Source: Fibrobacter sp. UWH4
GTDB lineage: Bacteria > Fibrobacterota > Fibrobacteria > Fibrobacterales > Fibrobacteraceae
Reading direction: 5' to 3'
Length of the DNA stretch: 64,000 bases
Assembly (NCBI RefSeq): GCF_900142475.1
Contig: NZ_FRAY01000002.1
Coordinates: forward strand, 124,001 to 188,000
The translations under genes and the position numbers were made by a program. The notes beneath the pieces were generated by a model, which was not told the DNA's origin, made no database searches, and worked only from the letters and a program-made list of their open reading frames with translations. The stretch's first letter is position 1. Each line of letters starts with the position of its first letter. Shown in pieces: positions 1 through 9,207 of this stretch.

Positions 1-217
1 AGAGTCCCATATTGTAGCCGTGCTTCGGGTACACAATGTTGTAAGAAGGCACTAAACGCTGCCGAAGTTCCGGGAATATCCCCCGTAAAAGCCCCGCATT
101 GGAACGCACCACGGCAAGTTCGACTTCAGCCCCCTGATTCAGGAACTCGCGGATGACGGGCACGCAACGCGTCGCATGCCCAAGCCCCCAGTCAAGTGGC
201 GCTACCAGGACCTTCAA
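1..217 (-). CDS. Glycosyltransferase, N-terminal part (runs off the left edge)
   Basis: Only the first 72 codons are in the window. The reading frame starts KVLVAPLDWGLGHATR, the glycine-rich GLGHATR N-terminus seen in MurG/UGT-like GT-B glycosyltransferases that use nucleotide sugars. The likely start is a TTG at 215-217; it overlaps the TGA stop of the upstream membrane protein gene (TTGA), which points to translational coupling. Family and start are inferred; acceptor and sugar cannot be told from this fragment. Pairing with the following membrane glycosyltransferase-like gene suggests a surface polysaccharide or glycolipid pathway. Confidence 0.7.
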   Translation of the reverse strand, partial: MKVLVAPLDWGLGHATRCVPVIREFLNQGAEVELAVVRSNAGLLRGIFPELRQRLVPSYNIVYPKHGYNMGL

Positions 218-2703
218 CGAACGGCCTCCAGCCAGACATTCGCCCAATCACCGTGGTCGCAGTCCTTGTCCTTCTTGTCACCTTCATCCAGACGGAGTTC
301 CAATACTTTCACGCCGGATACGTCAACATTGATATTCTGCTTTTCCGTCGAATACAAACGTTTGCTGCGGAAAAGTTCACGGTTGTCGCCCAGAACAATA
401 AACGAAGCACCATCGCCGCAAGCACTTTCGTCATCCAGGCCGATGGTCGCATGTAACATCGAATAACTACGCGGCAAACTGTAGCGGACAAACGCTGGGG
501 CATGGGAACCGATACCGTAGCGGAAGACTTCCTTGTCAAGCGTCAACTTGCGATGTTCAACCGTCGCATTCATCTGCGGCTGTCCCCACGCCTGTTCAAA
601 CGCATCGATTTTCAACTTCGAAAGCAGCAACACTTCCGGAGTTTCCACAAAGAAATCCTTCACGAGTTCAAGCGTATCAGAATCAGGCATCATGCATTCA
701 AACTTCACGCGGTTCATACCCGCCGTAATCTTCGCGGAATCCAGCAGCAAGGTATCGGCTTCCTGCGTAATGACCAATTCCTCCTGCAGTTCGCCATTCA
801 GCGAGTAGTTGCAGGTAATCGCCTCGGGGAAACGCTTGTTCACGACCATCGCCCCGTCGGCCATATCACCCACGAAAAAATTCTGCTGGTAAGTCGATAC
901 ACCCTTCTTCGCAGTAATCTTATATATCGCAAGAGGATAACCGAACAGCTTTGGTTCAATCAACACGCGCTCACTCTTGTAATCCTTCAGGATTTCGTCT
1001 ACCTGGTCCGTCGTCTTGAATCCCACCACACGGGACTTCCGGTTGAGTTCACCGTAGCCATCCTGTCCGCGAACCATGTAGATATTTCCACCGGACTGCT
1101 GTTGCCACTTGGCAAAGGTCTCGGTATCCCACCCCATAAAGGTGCGTTCGCTAAAGGAACTATGCCTAGAGGCAAGCATCTGCCAGGGGCGTGCATAGAT
1201 AAATATAGAGTTCTCGGGGAAAGACTCCAGAGATTTGTCCAAATAGTCTTCTTCACCCAGCAGCTTATTCTTGTAATAAAGCATATTGTGACGGAAGCTA
1301 TCCCCATGGTAAATCATGAGCCCCACCGAAAGGGCCACCGATACAGCCAAAACAATCTTTCCTGCCGCATCAGGTTTCATCTTGGTAGTAAAGGCAAGAG
1401 CATCAAAGAGTCCCAATGCCATAATCAGAGCAAACAGCGGAAGCGCCACCAGCACGTAACGTTGGTTGATGTCAATCGTAAACGTTCCCGACACGTTCAG
1501 GAGGATTACAAAAATCTGCACGCAGAAGGTAATTCCAAGCAAGGCCCCACGCCAGTAACGACGCGAATAAATCAGACGGAATAGGAGCCACGCAGTCGCG
1601 GCCAGAAGAATAATCGTAAAGGTCGTGTAGAACGGGTTCATCATGATTCCGCCAAAAGACGGATCCTCTTTTAAGTTCAACATGATTTCGATATTTGTCT
1701 TCAGGTTGAACCACAGATTCTCAAGCGAATGAGCCGCATGTTCACCCCCCTGGAAATCGTAGCCGCGGTAGGCCGCCATCGTATTCACCGAAGGCCAGCT
1801 CACCACAATCACAGATGCAACAAAAAGCGGAAGCCTATGCGCCTTTTCAAAGAAGTACTTGTAGTAATAAAGTGCAAAAGGAATAAAGGCAAAAACAGTC
1901 TCTTGGCGAGTCTGTGCAAAGAAGCCGAGCAGCGGAACCGTCAGCAGGAAATGCTTCCAGTTCACCTTGTTCGCCGGAACAAAGGCATACCACGCCATCA
2001 GAGCAGCAAGCAAGAAAATATAAAGCACTTCCGTCGATGCCGATCTGGCCTGCAACAAGTAAATCGGCATTCCACCCAAGAAAGCGGTCGCCGCAAGTGC
2101 AGCCCAGTCATTCTTGAACCACTTGGAAAGCGCAAAGAAAAAGAACAGAAGACTCAACAGGTAGAAAGGATAGTTGACCAGCAAGGCCGTGTCGCGCCCC
2201 GGTTCCATGAAGTTGAACACCAGCGAATAGACGAACCCGAGCGCCTTTCCCTTAAAATTATTCACTTCGGTCTTACAATCCAGGCCCCCGTCTTTCCAGA
2301 TTCCCTCGTTACAGATGCCTCCCGTATGATCAAAATACATCTGGAGTCCCATTGACTCCCAGCTTGTCTCGTCGCTCAGCACACGGTGCGTATTGCTGAT
2401 ATTCCCGAACATGAACACCGAGAACACAAGTGCAATTCCGGCAAAGGCGCAGATACTTTTTCCCGAAGGCTTGAAATTCTTTCCGCCGCGCAAAATCTCG
2501 GGCAAGTTCACCGCCAGCCCTACAACCAGCAGGATAAAAGTCGAAAGAATGGCGTAGTAGCCCCAGTCGATATCCCAACGTCGAGCGTACGAAACAGTCA
2601 AATTGTTGAAAATAAGGAATGCGCCCACCAATACGGCAAGTGTAATTCCCAACACAATAAAATGCCTGCGGCTGTTACCCAGGCGTTCAAGAATATTCTT
2701 CAT
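214..2703 (-). CDS. Multi-pass membrane glycosyltransferase-like protein with C-terminal NPCBM-like domain
   Basis: This 829-residue protein has about a dozen hydrophobic segments in residues 15-460, in the layout of GT39/PMT/ArnT-type glycosyltransferases that move sugars from polyprenyl-phosphate donors at the membrane. An acidic DETSWE stretch follows the second or third helix, where such enzymes keep catalytic acidic residues. After a soluble region, the last ~130 residues (YGIGSHAPAFVRYSL, then LGDNRELFRS and LELRLDEG) resemble an NPCBM/NEW2 carbohydrate-binding module. That joins an integral membrane transferase to a sugar-binding head. The gene overlaps the downstream glycosyltransferase by 4 bases. 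Family-level call only; substrate unknown. Confidence 0.65.
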   Translation of the reverse strand: MKNILERLGNSRRHFIVLGITLAVLVGAFLIFNNLTVSYARRWDIDWGYYAILSTFILLVVGLAVNLPEILRGGKNFKPSGKSICAFAGIALVFSVFMFGNISNTHRVLSDETSWESMGLQMYFDHTGGICNEGIWKDGGLDCKTEVNNFKGKALGFVYSLVFNFMEPGRDTALLVNYPFYLLSLLFFFFALSKWFKNDWAALAATAFLGGMPIYLLQARSASTEVLYIFLLAALMAWYAFVPANKVNWKHFLLTVPLLGFFAQTRQETVFAFIPFALYYYKYFFEKAHRLPLFVASVIVVSWPSVNTMAAYRGYDFQGGEHAAHSLENLWFNLKTNIEIMLNLKEDPSFGGIMMNPFYTTFTIILLAATAWLLFRLIYSRRYWRGALLGITFCVQIFVILLNVSGTFTIDINQRYVLVALPLFALIMALGLFDALAFTTKMKPDAAGKIVLAVSVALSVGLMIYHGDSFRHNMLYYKNKLLGEEDYLDKSLESFPENSIFIYARPWQMLASRHSSFSERTFMGWDTETFAKWQQQSGGNIYMVRGQDGYGELNRKSRVVGFKTTDQVDEILKDYKSERVLIEPKLFGYPLAIYKITAKKGVSTYQQNFFVGDMADGAMVVNKRFPEAITCNYSLNGELQEELVITQEADTLLLDSAKITAGMNRVKFECMMPDSDTLELVKDFFVETPEVLLLSKLKIDAFEQAWGQPQMNATVEHRKLTLDKEVFRYGIGSHAPAFVRYSLPRSYSMLHATIGLDDESACGDGASFIVLGDNRELFRSKRLYSTEKQNINVDVSGVKVLELRLDEGDKKDKDCDHGDWANVWLEAVR

Positions 2704-2730
2704 GTCCCTAATTTAGTTAATTATTTCGTT

Positions 2731-2800
2731 CAAAATTCAGAGTTCTGAATTCAGAATTGCATTTCAACTCCGAATTCCGAATTCATAATTCTGAATTATC
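2731..2800. repeat. AATTC-rich palindromic cluster
   Basis: Several near-copies of ATTC(A/C)GAATT, some fused head to tail, fill the gap between two genes on the minus strand. Similar clusters occur at 9841, 12366, 16945, 38989 and 45562. Each is built from overlapping GAATTC-centred palindromes and abuts a start or stop codon. Confidence 0.75.
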
Positions 2801-4455
2801 TACGCACTCACATATTTGTCCATAAAATCGTTAATAGGCAACGGTTTCGAATAGTAGAATCCCTGCAAGCTCTTGATCTTAAAGCGCAGCAGGAATTCAC
2901 GCATTTCAGGCGTTTCGATACCTTCTGCCGTCACCGAAGACGAGAACGAATCCGCCAATTCCGAAATAAAGCGCACCGTATTCTGGTCCGAATTGTTCTT
3001 TTCGATATTCATCACGAAACTGCGGTCAATTTTCACCGTCGTTACCGGAAGTTCTCGCAGCACGCCAATCGAACTGAAACCCGTTCCAAAATCATCAAGC
3101 GCCACCTTAATGCCATGCTTACGGAGTCGCGTAAAGATATCCTTCAGGAGCCCCATATCCAAAAGACGGCAACGTTCCGTAATTTCTAGGCACAGGTTCT
3201 GCGGCGGGAAATTCACATCCTCGATAATCGCAAGGACGTCTTCCACAAAGTCGGACTTTTCCAGCTGCGTATAAGACAAGTTTACGTTCACGATAAAGCC
3301 CGGATAACGAGCGAGGAACTTTTGGGCATCGACCAACGCCGTCCGCAAAATCCACTTACCCAATTCAGGGAACAAGTTGTCCTGTTCCAGTACATCCACG
3401 AACTGCACCGGCGGCACCACGCCATATTCATCATTTTTCCAACGGATAAGCGCTTCTGCCCCGATAATCTTTTCGGTAGTCGCATCGACAATCGGCTGGT
3501 AACAGTGGAAGAATCCTTCGCAGTTGTTCACGATACTGTTGCGAATCACGTTGATGCGTTCAATCGCAAAGCGCTTGTCATCGCCCACATTGTTCTTCAG
3601 GACAAAAAGTTCGCCCAAGTGGTTATTCTTCGATTCGTAATAAGCAAAACGCAGGCAAGAATACACAGTTTCCGCCGAGACTGCCAAACTATCCAGGTTG
3701 ATGGCCCCAGCAACAAACGAAAGAACTACGCGGGTTCCGTCCACGTTAAAGTCATGAATGGAATTATACTGAATTCGCTTATACAGGTTCTTCAGGTCAT
3801 CAACAGAAGCTTTCTGACAGACAATAGCGAACTTGGTACCGTCCATTCGATACCACGTTCCCATACCATGCGCCTCAGTCTTAATCATTTTCGAAAATTC
3901 CTGTAGCACACGGTTTCCAAAAGTATAGCCGTAAATTTCGTTCAGGCGAGAAAAATCATTAATACCCAGAATCATAATCTGCAAGCATTCTCCACGACAA
4001 CTTGCCGATTGCAGATCTTCCAGAAAACCGTACAGGCTCCTCATATTGGAAATATCGTCAAAATAACTCAGCGTATCGTTATTCTTGATTATTCCGCCAA
4101 AGAAATCCGGAGAACCATTCCCATCACGGAGCACAACACCTCGGCACGTGCAAACAATATAGCGACCATCTTTTGTCAGCACGCGATACTGAAGATTATG
4201 CTCACTTAGTTGGCCACTCATGACCTTATCGATATTTTCTTTATAAGCGGTGCGATCATCCGGATGGATACGCTCCATCCAGGTATAGGCGACCCCCTGC
4301 ATATACTCGTCAGGCAAGCCGAAATAGCGAACAGCCTCCTTGGACCAGCGGGTCCAATCCGTCCTCATATCGGTTATATAGGTATACGCACCATTCGAAA
4401 GTACAGAAAAAGCCTCGTACAAGGAATCTATTTTCGCTTTGACAACGCTATCCAT
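2800..4455 (-). CDS. PAS-GGDEF-EAL protein, cyclic-di-GMP phosphodiesterase
   Basis: The N-terminal third holds a PAS fold (WTRWSKEAVRYFGLPDEY, then RIHPDDR) for sensing. The middle is a GGDEF domain whose signature is degenerate (DGTKF), so it probably makes no c-di-GMP. The C-terminal EAL domain keeps the key motifs: EALIRW, NVNLSY, LEITE, DDFGTGFSS and TAEGIE. It should hydrolyse c-di-GMP to pGpG. Translation probably begins at the second of two tandem ATGs (4453-4455), 7 bases after GGAG. The start lies inside the end of the FIST-GGDEF gene, so the cyclase and the phosphodiesterase are translationally coupled and likely act on one signal pool. Confidence 0.88.
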   Translation of the reverse strand: MDSVVKAKIDSLYEAFSVLSNGAYTYITDMRTDWTRWSKEAVRYFGLPDEYMQGVAYTWMERIHPDDRTAYKENIDKVMSGQLSEHNLQYRVLTKDGRYIVCTCRGVVLRDGNGSPDFFGGIIKNNDTLSYFDDISNMRSLYGFLEDLQSASCRGECLQIMILGINDFSRLNEIYGYTFGNRVLQEFSKMIKTEAHGMGTWYRMDGTKFAIVCQKASVDDLKNLYKRIQYNSIHDFNVDGTRVVLSFVAGAINLDSLAVSAETVYSCLRFAYYESKNNHLGELFVLKNNVGDDKRFAIERINVIRNSIVNNCEGFFHCYQPIVDATTEKIIGAEALIRWKNDEYGVVPPVQFVDVLEQDNLFPELGKWILRTALVDAQKFLARYPGFIVNVNLSYTQLEKSDFVEDVLAIIEDVNFPPQNLCLEITERCRLLDMGLLKDIFTRLRKHGIKVALDDFGTGFSSIGVLRELPVTTVKIDRSFVMNIEKNNSDQNTVRFISELADSFSSSVTAEGIETPEMREFLLRFKIKSLQGFYYSKPLPINDFMDKYVSA

Positions 4456-6319
4456 CATTTTCTCCTTCAGACGCCACAACGCGGTTCTTGCCCAACTTTT
4501 TAGCCCTATACAGAGCTTTGTCGACACGAACGATCGCTGCATCTGCGCTTTCGCCCTTCCGAAGTTCAGTTACACCGACACTCACAGAACGACGACCTGC
4601 ATTTTCAAATGTAATATCATTGAACGCGATACGAACCCGATTAGCGAAATCTACAGCCGTTTTTAATGAAGAATCATGCAAAAGCGCCATAAATTCTTCG
4701 CCACCCCAACGGCCAATTGGCGTTTTCACGTTAAAGATTTCGAACTGCAGTGCATCTGCAAGATCCTCCACAGCCGTATCCGCATACATGCCGTCAATAT
4801 CGTCAAATGTCACATTATGGGCATTCACTCCCGAAAGACCACATTCATCAACAACCTTACGCATCACGTACGAGATGCCCTTGATGACATTGTCTCCTTC
4901 CTGACGCCCAAACGTATCATTAATTTGTTTAAAGTTATCAATATCAAGCATCACCAGGCATCCCGGAATTTTTTCGGAAACGCACTGGTTAATGCGTCGT
5001 TGAATTTCGCCACGGTTAAAGAGACTTGAGAGCGGGTCCGTAATCGCCATCAAGGATAGTTTCTGATTCGCTTCGGCCAGTTCCTGGGTAGCAGCATCGA
5101 TAAATGTCGCAAGGCGGTTGATCATCGAAACCTTGCCGGAGAAAGCCTCCTGTTCCATATCGAAATCGCAATGGTCCCCATTTTTTCCTTCGCGCATAGC
5201 AGCAACCACAAGAGTCACATTATGCTGGTTCACATATTCGCCCGTGCGCAAGAACTCGCCTGAAGTATAAAAACCCGATGTCGACGCCAGGCTTTGGAGC
5301 GGAAGTGTTTCGCTACTGATTTCTTCCCTGCCCCAAAAAGTGCGCCTGGCCGCACAAGAAAAGACCTTAATGATTTCAGGATTGAATTCGCCAATCTTCT
5401 TTCCGTCTTTTCGGACACTCGCAAGAATGGTCCACGGATCACCGTAAGCAAGGCGCGCCTTCACGTTTTCATCAATATCGGCCGTCATGACCAAGGAACC
5501 ATCTTCGTTACAGGCAATCGGGGCACGCAAGATATTGATTCCATGATGGCTATAGAAGAACGGGAACTCCAAGGAATTATTGAAGAAATGCTCGTCCTTC
5601 AGGATATTCAGATAACGATGGTAGGCGTCGTAAGCAGGCTTGCCATCCAATTCATAAAGAATTGCATTTTTTGCCTTCGTCACCTGGAATTCTCTACCCA
5701 GCGGCTTCCATCCCGTAATATGGGTCGTGTATACATTAAAATCTTCACCACCCATCAAAAGAAAAATAACCCCCTTCTCGGAATATCCCTTGACATTCGA
5801 GAAGACGCAAGCATCATTGCGGTTCAAATCCGGATTAAACGCCCCGCCACCAAAAAAGGCTACAGATGGTTCAATTCCCTTGAAAGCATCGCAGAACGGA
5901 GTCAGAGACATTCCACGAATGGTCAACTGCATTTCAACTGCCTTGACCCACGGATTTTTCTTGATTTCCTTTTTAACATCTTCAACCACATCGAGAGCCG
6001 TTTCCGAATTCAAGGTATACTGCAACAGTTTTAGCTTGGTTGTCGGATATTCAAAAATCGTACAGATGACCGAAATAGAAGCCGAAGAAAGGCGCCCCTC
6101 CACGATATTTCCGTTCGTGGAGCAGCCCATGTAAATCGCATTGGGGAAATTTTGAGAAATCACGTCGCAAACAAGGTCAATCTGCCCCCTATCCAGCGAA
6201 TCAGAATAAATTTGGAATACCACATGCGAAAAAATCTTCGACTTGCACCAAAGACTAATCTTATCCAGATCCCGTTTTAAAGACGTAATGCTATGATAAT
6301 CGAACTGGAACTGTTTCAT
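4448..6319 (-). CDS. FIST-domain sensor diguanylate cyclase
   Basis: The first ~400 residues match FIST_N plus FIST_C, a small-molecule sensory module (N-terminal YMGCSTNGNIVEGRL; later a GFYTSGEF motif). A short helical linker leads to a GGDEF domain with an intact GGEEF signature, DIDNFKQINDTFG and the C-terminal VDKALYRAKKLGKN helix, so it should make c-di-GMP from two GTP. No RxxD inhibitory site stands before the GGEEF. There is no transmembrane segment, so sensing is probably cytoplasmic. Its stop codon overlaps the start of the PAS-GGDEF-EAL gene. The ligand is unknown; FIST is thought to bind small ligands such as amino acids. Confidence 0.88.
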   Translation of the reverse strand: MKQFQFDYHSITSLKRDLDKISLWCKSKIFSHVVFQIYSDSLDRGQIDLVCDVISQNFPNAIYMGCSTNGNIVEGRLSSASISVICTIFEYPTTKLKLLQYTLNSETALDVVEDVKKEIKKNPWVKAVEMQLTIRGMSLTPFCDAFKGIEPSVAFFGGGAFNPDLNRNDACVFSNVKGYSEKGVIFLLMGGEDFNVYTTHITGWKPLGREFQVTKAKNAILYELDGKPAYDAYHRYLNILKDEHFFNNSLEFPFFYSHHGINILRAPIACNEDGSLVMTADIDENVKARLAYGDPWTILASVRKDGKKIGEFNPEIIKVFSCAARRTFWGREEISSETLPLQSLASTSGFYTSGEFLRTGEYVNQHNVTLVVAAMREGKNGDHCDFDMEQEAFSGKVSMINRLATFIDAATQELAEANQKLSLMAITDPLSSLFNRGEIQRRINQCVSEKIPGCLVMLDIDNFKQINDTFGRQEGDNVIKGISYVMRKVVDECGLSGVNAHNVTFDDIDGMYADTAVEDLADALQFEIFNVKTPIGRWGGEEFMALLHDSSLKTAVDFANRVRIAFNDITFENAGRRSVSVGVTELRKGESADAAIVRVDKALYRAKKLGKNRVVASEGENDG

Positions 6320-6433
6320 TTATATGGCATCCCCGTACAAAAATATATACATAAGATACCATATTGTCATTGGTTTTGTTCGAAAAAATTTGCGTAAATT
6401 ATTCCAACTTGGAATATTTGGGATTAAAATGTC

Positions 6434-7294
6434 CTAAATGACGAATTTATGAACAATTTCGGCAATTCCACCGTGGTTGTTATCCGCTTTTGTCACATAA
6501 TTGGCCACCGATTTCGCCACCTCGGAGGCATTTGCCATGGCAATACCAACTCCTGCAGCCTCGATCATGGGACAATCATTCTCCTCGTCACCCACTGCAA
6601 TGGTATCCGAGAGAGGGACCTTGTAAAAATCGGCCATGAACCGCACCGCATCGCCCTTATTGGACTGCATGTGCGAAAATTCAAGCATTTCGGGCTTGCT
6701 GAATACATCAAAGAGTTTGCCCGCCGTCGTCTTGCGCATCTCGGTGCGGAAATCCACCAAGCTTGAATGATCGAACGGGGTAATGATATTCACCTTGATA
6801 GGCGGCTTCACCACCACGTTGATCGGCGCAGTCGGTGCTTTTCCCGAAACAACATCCGCTAAGCCAAAGAATTCGCGGATATCATCCACGACAGCATAAT
6901 CCATCTGCATCAAGCGGCAGTAGGTCTTGAGCTGTTCCGTCTCGTATTCCGACACCACAAGGTCGCCCGCGTAGGTATGCGCATGCATCCCCCGCTTATG
7001 GGCCTCGTCCATGATGAACTTGACCGATTCCACCGGGATGCGACGAGTAAGGATAGACTGCTCGGTAGCGTAATCGTAGATGAGGCCACCGTTGAAGCTC
7101 ACTAAAAAGAAGCCCGGCTTGTCGAAACCGTACCTTTGCGCCAACTTTTTGGCACTCGTAAGCGGGCGCCCAGTGCAGAGCACCAACTTATGACCGCACT
7201 TAAGCATTTCCTCGATAGCCTTCATGTCTATATCGAGAATGGTCTTGTCGTCGGTCAAGAGCGTGCCGTCAAGGTCGGTGAAAAGAAGCTTCAT
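6434..7294 (-). CDS. Cof-type HAD-IIB family phosphatase
   Basis: The protein opens with MKLLFTDLDGTLLTDD, HAD motif I carrying the nucleophile aspartate, followed by a Cof-type cap and, near the end, GDEENDCPMIEAAGVGIAMANA, the HAD-IIB motif IV. These enzymes remove phosphate from sugar phosphates or flavin and pyridoxal phosphates. An ATG 11 codons upstream in the same frame is less likely because motif I would not sit at the N-terminus and the segment lies in an AATTC repeat. Length (286 residues) is typical. Substrate unknown. Confidence 0.85.
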   Translation of the reverse strand: MKLLFTDLDGTLLTDDKTILDIDMKAIEEMLKCGHKLVLCTGRPLTSAKKLAQRYGFDKPGFFLVSFNGGLIYDYATEQSILTRRIPVESVKFIMDEAHKRGMHAHTYAGDLVVSEYETEQLKTYCRLMQMDYAVVDDIREFFGLADVVSGKAPTAPINVVVKPPIKVNIITPFDHSSLVDFRTEMRKTTAGKLFDVFSKPEMLEFSHMQSNKGDAVRFMADFYKVPLSDTIAVGDEENDCPMIEAAGVGIAMANASEVAKSVANYVTKADNNHGGIAEIVHKFVI

Positions 7295-7360
7295 GCGTAG
7301 AATATAGTAATTCAGAATTTGGGACAACTATTGGTAGAGCCTAGAGAAGAAAGGATTGTT

Positions 7361-7472
7361 CTAAGTTCCCACCTAAAGGTGGCCATGTCCACCTAAGTGC
7401 TAAAGCACTAAGTGGCCAAAGGTAAGTTCTAAGTTCTAAACTCTAAGCTCTAAGCTCTAAGTTCTAAACTCT
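7361..7472. repeat. Tandem degenerate TAAGTTCTAA-type repeats plus hairpins
   Basis: From 7427 to 7472 the sequence iterates variants of AAGTTCTAAACTCTAAGCTCT. Upstream are two small palindromes (CCACCTAAAGGTGG and AGTGCTAAAGCACT). It fills the gap before the DHH phosphoesterase gene and has no coding potential. Confidence 0.7.
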
Positions 7473-7490
7473 TTTTCTATATTCATCGAT

Positions 7491-8450
7491 ATGAGAATCG
7501 ATGAATTTTTGAGCGAAGCAAAGACTGTAGCCATTTTCGGGCACGTGCGTCCGGACGGCGACTGCGTGGGTTCGACCACGGGCATTTACAACTACATCAA
7601 GGACAACTGTCCGGGCATTAGCGTGGACCTGTATCTTGAGAACTTCCCCGACAGCTACAAAATTCTTCGCGGGGCAAGCGACGCCCGCTCCGCCTGGACA
7701 GCCGAAAGCAACGGCGGCAAGCCCTACGATTTGGCCTTCTTGATGGACACCCCGAGCTTTGAACGGGTGGGCGCAAACGGTGCCGAATGCATCAAGGCCG
7801 CGAAAAAGACAATCAACATCGATCACCACATTTCAAACCCGCTGAACCTTTGCACCTTGAACCTGGTGGAGCCCGAAGCAAGTTCCGCAAGCGAAGTGCT
7901 TTACGTAAACCTCGACAGGAGCAAGGTTTCAAAAGAAGCGGCAAACAGTATGTACTTAGGAATCGTGCACGACACGGGTGCCTTCAAGTTCAGCTGCACC
8001 GGCAAACGCACCATGCAAGTGGTCGGTGACTTAATCGAAAAGGGCATTGATTTCGCGAAAATCGTGAACGAGACTTACTATACGCGCACCTACAAGCAGA
8101 CGCTCGTGACCGGATTCGTTATGGAAAACTGCAAACTCGGGCTCGGCGGTAAAGTGGTCTACGCCCACATCACCCCCGAAGATATGCAGCGTTTCGACGT
8201 GACGCCGGTTGAGCTTTCGAACGTCATCGACACCATCCGCGAAGTCGGCGGCACCGAAGTGGCCTTATTCCTGTACCCCGTGAACGGCAAGTACAAGATC
8301 AGCCTGCGCAGCAACTATGTAGTCGATGTAAATGCAATCGCCCGCGAATTCGGCGGAGGCGGCCACACCCGTGCCGCCGGTGGCGACACCGGCGATGCAC
8401 CCGAAGTGGCCATCGAAAAGATTCTCAAGCTGATTGAAAAGCAGCTATAG
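7491..8450 (+). CDS. DHH/DHHA1 phosphoesterase, NrnA-like
   Basis: The 319-residue protein has the DHH signatures GHVRPDGDCVGS near residue 18, LMDTPSFERVG, NIDHHISN and VHDTGAFKFS, which together bind two Mn2+ ions. It ends with a DHHA1 domain carrying GGGGHTRAAGG. Proteins of this layout act as oligoribonucleases (nanoRNases) and as phosphatases on 3'-phosphoadenosine 5'-phosphate or cyclic dinucleotide products. Several two-gene systems upstream make and break c-di-GMP, so a role in pGpG degradation is possible, but only by inference. It stands alone on the plus strand, with a REP-like element directly after its stop. Confidence 0.88.
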   Translation: MRIDEFLSEAKTVAIFGHVRPDGDCVGSTTGIYNYIKDNCPGISVDLYLENFPDSYKILRGASDARSAWTAESNGGKPYDLAFLMDTPSFERVGANGAECIKAAKKTINIDHHISNPLNLCTLNLVEPEASSASEVLYVNLDRSKVSKEAANSMYLGIVHDTGAFKFSCTGKRTMQVVGDLIEKGIDFAKIVNETYYTRTYKQTLVTGFVMENCKLGLGGKVVYAHITPEDMQRFDVTPVELSNVIDTIREVGGTEVALFLYPVNGKYKISLRSNYVVDVNAIAREFGGGGHTRAAGGDTGDAPEVAIEKILKLIEKQL

Positions 8451-8482
8451 ATCGCTTCGGGGTTTCACCCCTCGCGATGACG
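8451..8482. repeat. REP-like hairpin, ATCGC...GCGATGACG family
   Basis: The sequence starts ATCGCTTCGGGGTTTCACCCC and ends TCGCGATGACG, giving a GGGGTTTCACCCC hairpin between GCGA-type arms. A close copy is at 25919-25951. Both copies begin right after a plus-strand stop codon and separate convergent genes, so they may serve as bidirectional terminators or mRNA stabilisers. Confidence 0.8.
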
Positions 8483-8485
8483 TTA

Positions 8486-9148
8486 TTAAACTAGAAACAA
8501 GGCAACCGCAAGCAGCACGAACACGACACCGCTGAACCAGTTGAGGTTGCGGTTCGCTTTTGGGCTATTCAGCAAGAACTTTTTGACGGCACCCGCAAGT
8601 AACGCGACGGAACCGAACACAATGAACGTCGCAACGATAAATTCAGCGCCAAAAATTACCATTTGCAGGCTCGGGTGAATCGGGCGCTCCAGGCGAACTG
8701 CCGGCGGAATAAACGAAAGCAAAAAGAGAATCACCTTCGGGTTCGAAATGTTCATGAGGATTCCGCGCAGGTAAAGCTTGCGACCGGAAAGACGAGCCTC
8801 TCCCAGATTCTTCGACTCCGTCACTTCGTGACTCCGCTCAGGATGACACTCGGAAGCATCGCCAGCAGCAACCGTGCCGGCACGGACCTGAAAACTCTTG
8901 TAAGCCAAATACAGTAAGTACGCCGCCCCCAGGCACTGCATTACAAAGAACGCCTTCGGACTTGCAGCGACTAAGGCGGACACCCCAGCCACGAGCAAGC
9001 TTACCTGAATCACAATGCCGGTGCAAAGTCCCAAAATCACGCAAAAACCGGCTTTTGCGCCGTGAGTCGCACTCTGCGCCAATACAAATAGGTTATCTGG
9101 GCCGGGGGCAATTCCCACCACCAAGGCAGCAATAAAGAATTCTAGCAT
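8486..9148 (-). CDS. LysE/RhtB-family amino-acid exporter with in-frame REP insertion
   Basis: The 220-residue membrane protein starts MLEFFIAALVVGIAPGPDN; the GPDN motif in the first helix is the LysE/RhtB signature. Six hydrophobic helices are visible. LysE-type carriers export amino acids or analogues by proton exchange. The loop after helix 3 contains about 20 extra residues (ECHPERSHEVTESKNLGEA) that are the translation of a REP-like DNA repeat at 8803-8849, inserted without breaking the frame. The start chosen at 9146-9148 is the one directly before the conserved N-terminus. Longer in-frame reading upstream crosses the neighbouring gene and is not coding. Confidence 0.85.
   Translation of the reverse strand: MLEFFIAALVVGIAPGPDNLFVLAQSATHGAKAGFCVILGLCTGIVIQVSLLVAGVSALVAASPKAFFVMQCLGAAYLLYLAYKSFQVRAGTVAAGDASECHPERSHEVTESKNLGEARLSGRKLYLRGILMNISNPKVILFLLSFIPPAVRLERPIHPSLQMVIFGAEFIVATFIVFGSVALLAGAVKKFLLNSPKANRNLNWFSGVVFVLLAVALFLV
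8803..8849. repeat. REP-like element inside the LysE-family gene
   Basis: Read on the minus strand it contains TCATCCTGAGCGGAGTC followed by a mirrored GACGGAGTCGAAGAATCT, a common bacterial repeat type whose translation gives CHPERS..VTESKNL. It lies wholly within the exporter gene and keeps the frame open. Confidence 0.85.
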
Positions 9149-9207
9149 AGACGGTAGGAAGTAGACAGTAGACGGTAGGAAGTTGGCTGTAGACGGTTGA
9201 ATTCTAC
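9147..9207. repeat. Tandem TAGACGGTAGGAAG repeats
   Basis: TAGACGGTAGGAAG occurs twice and variants (GTAGACAG, CTGTAGACGG) twice more, between the start of the exporter gene and the end of the zinc-ribbon gene. The repeat covers the whole intergenic gap, so any promoter for the exporter must be inside it or upstream of it. Confidence 0.7.
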
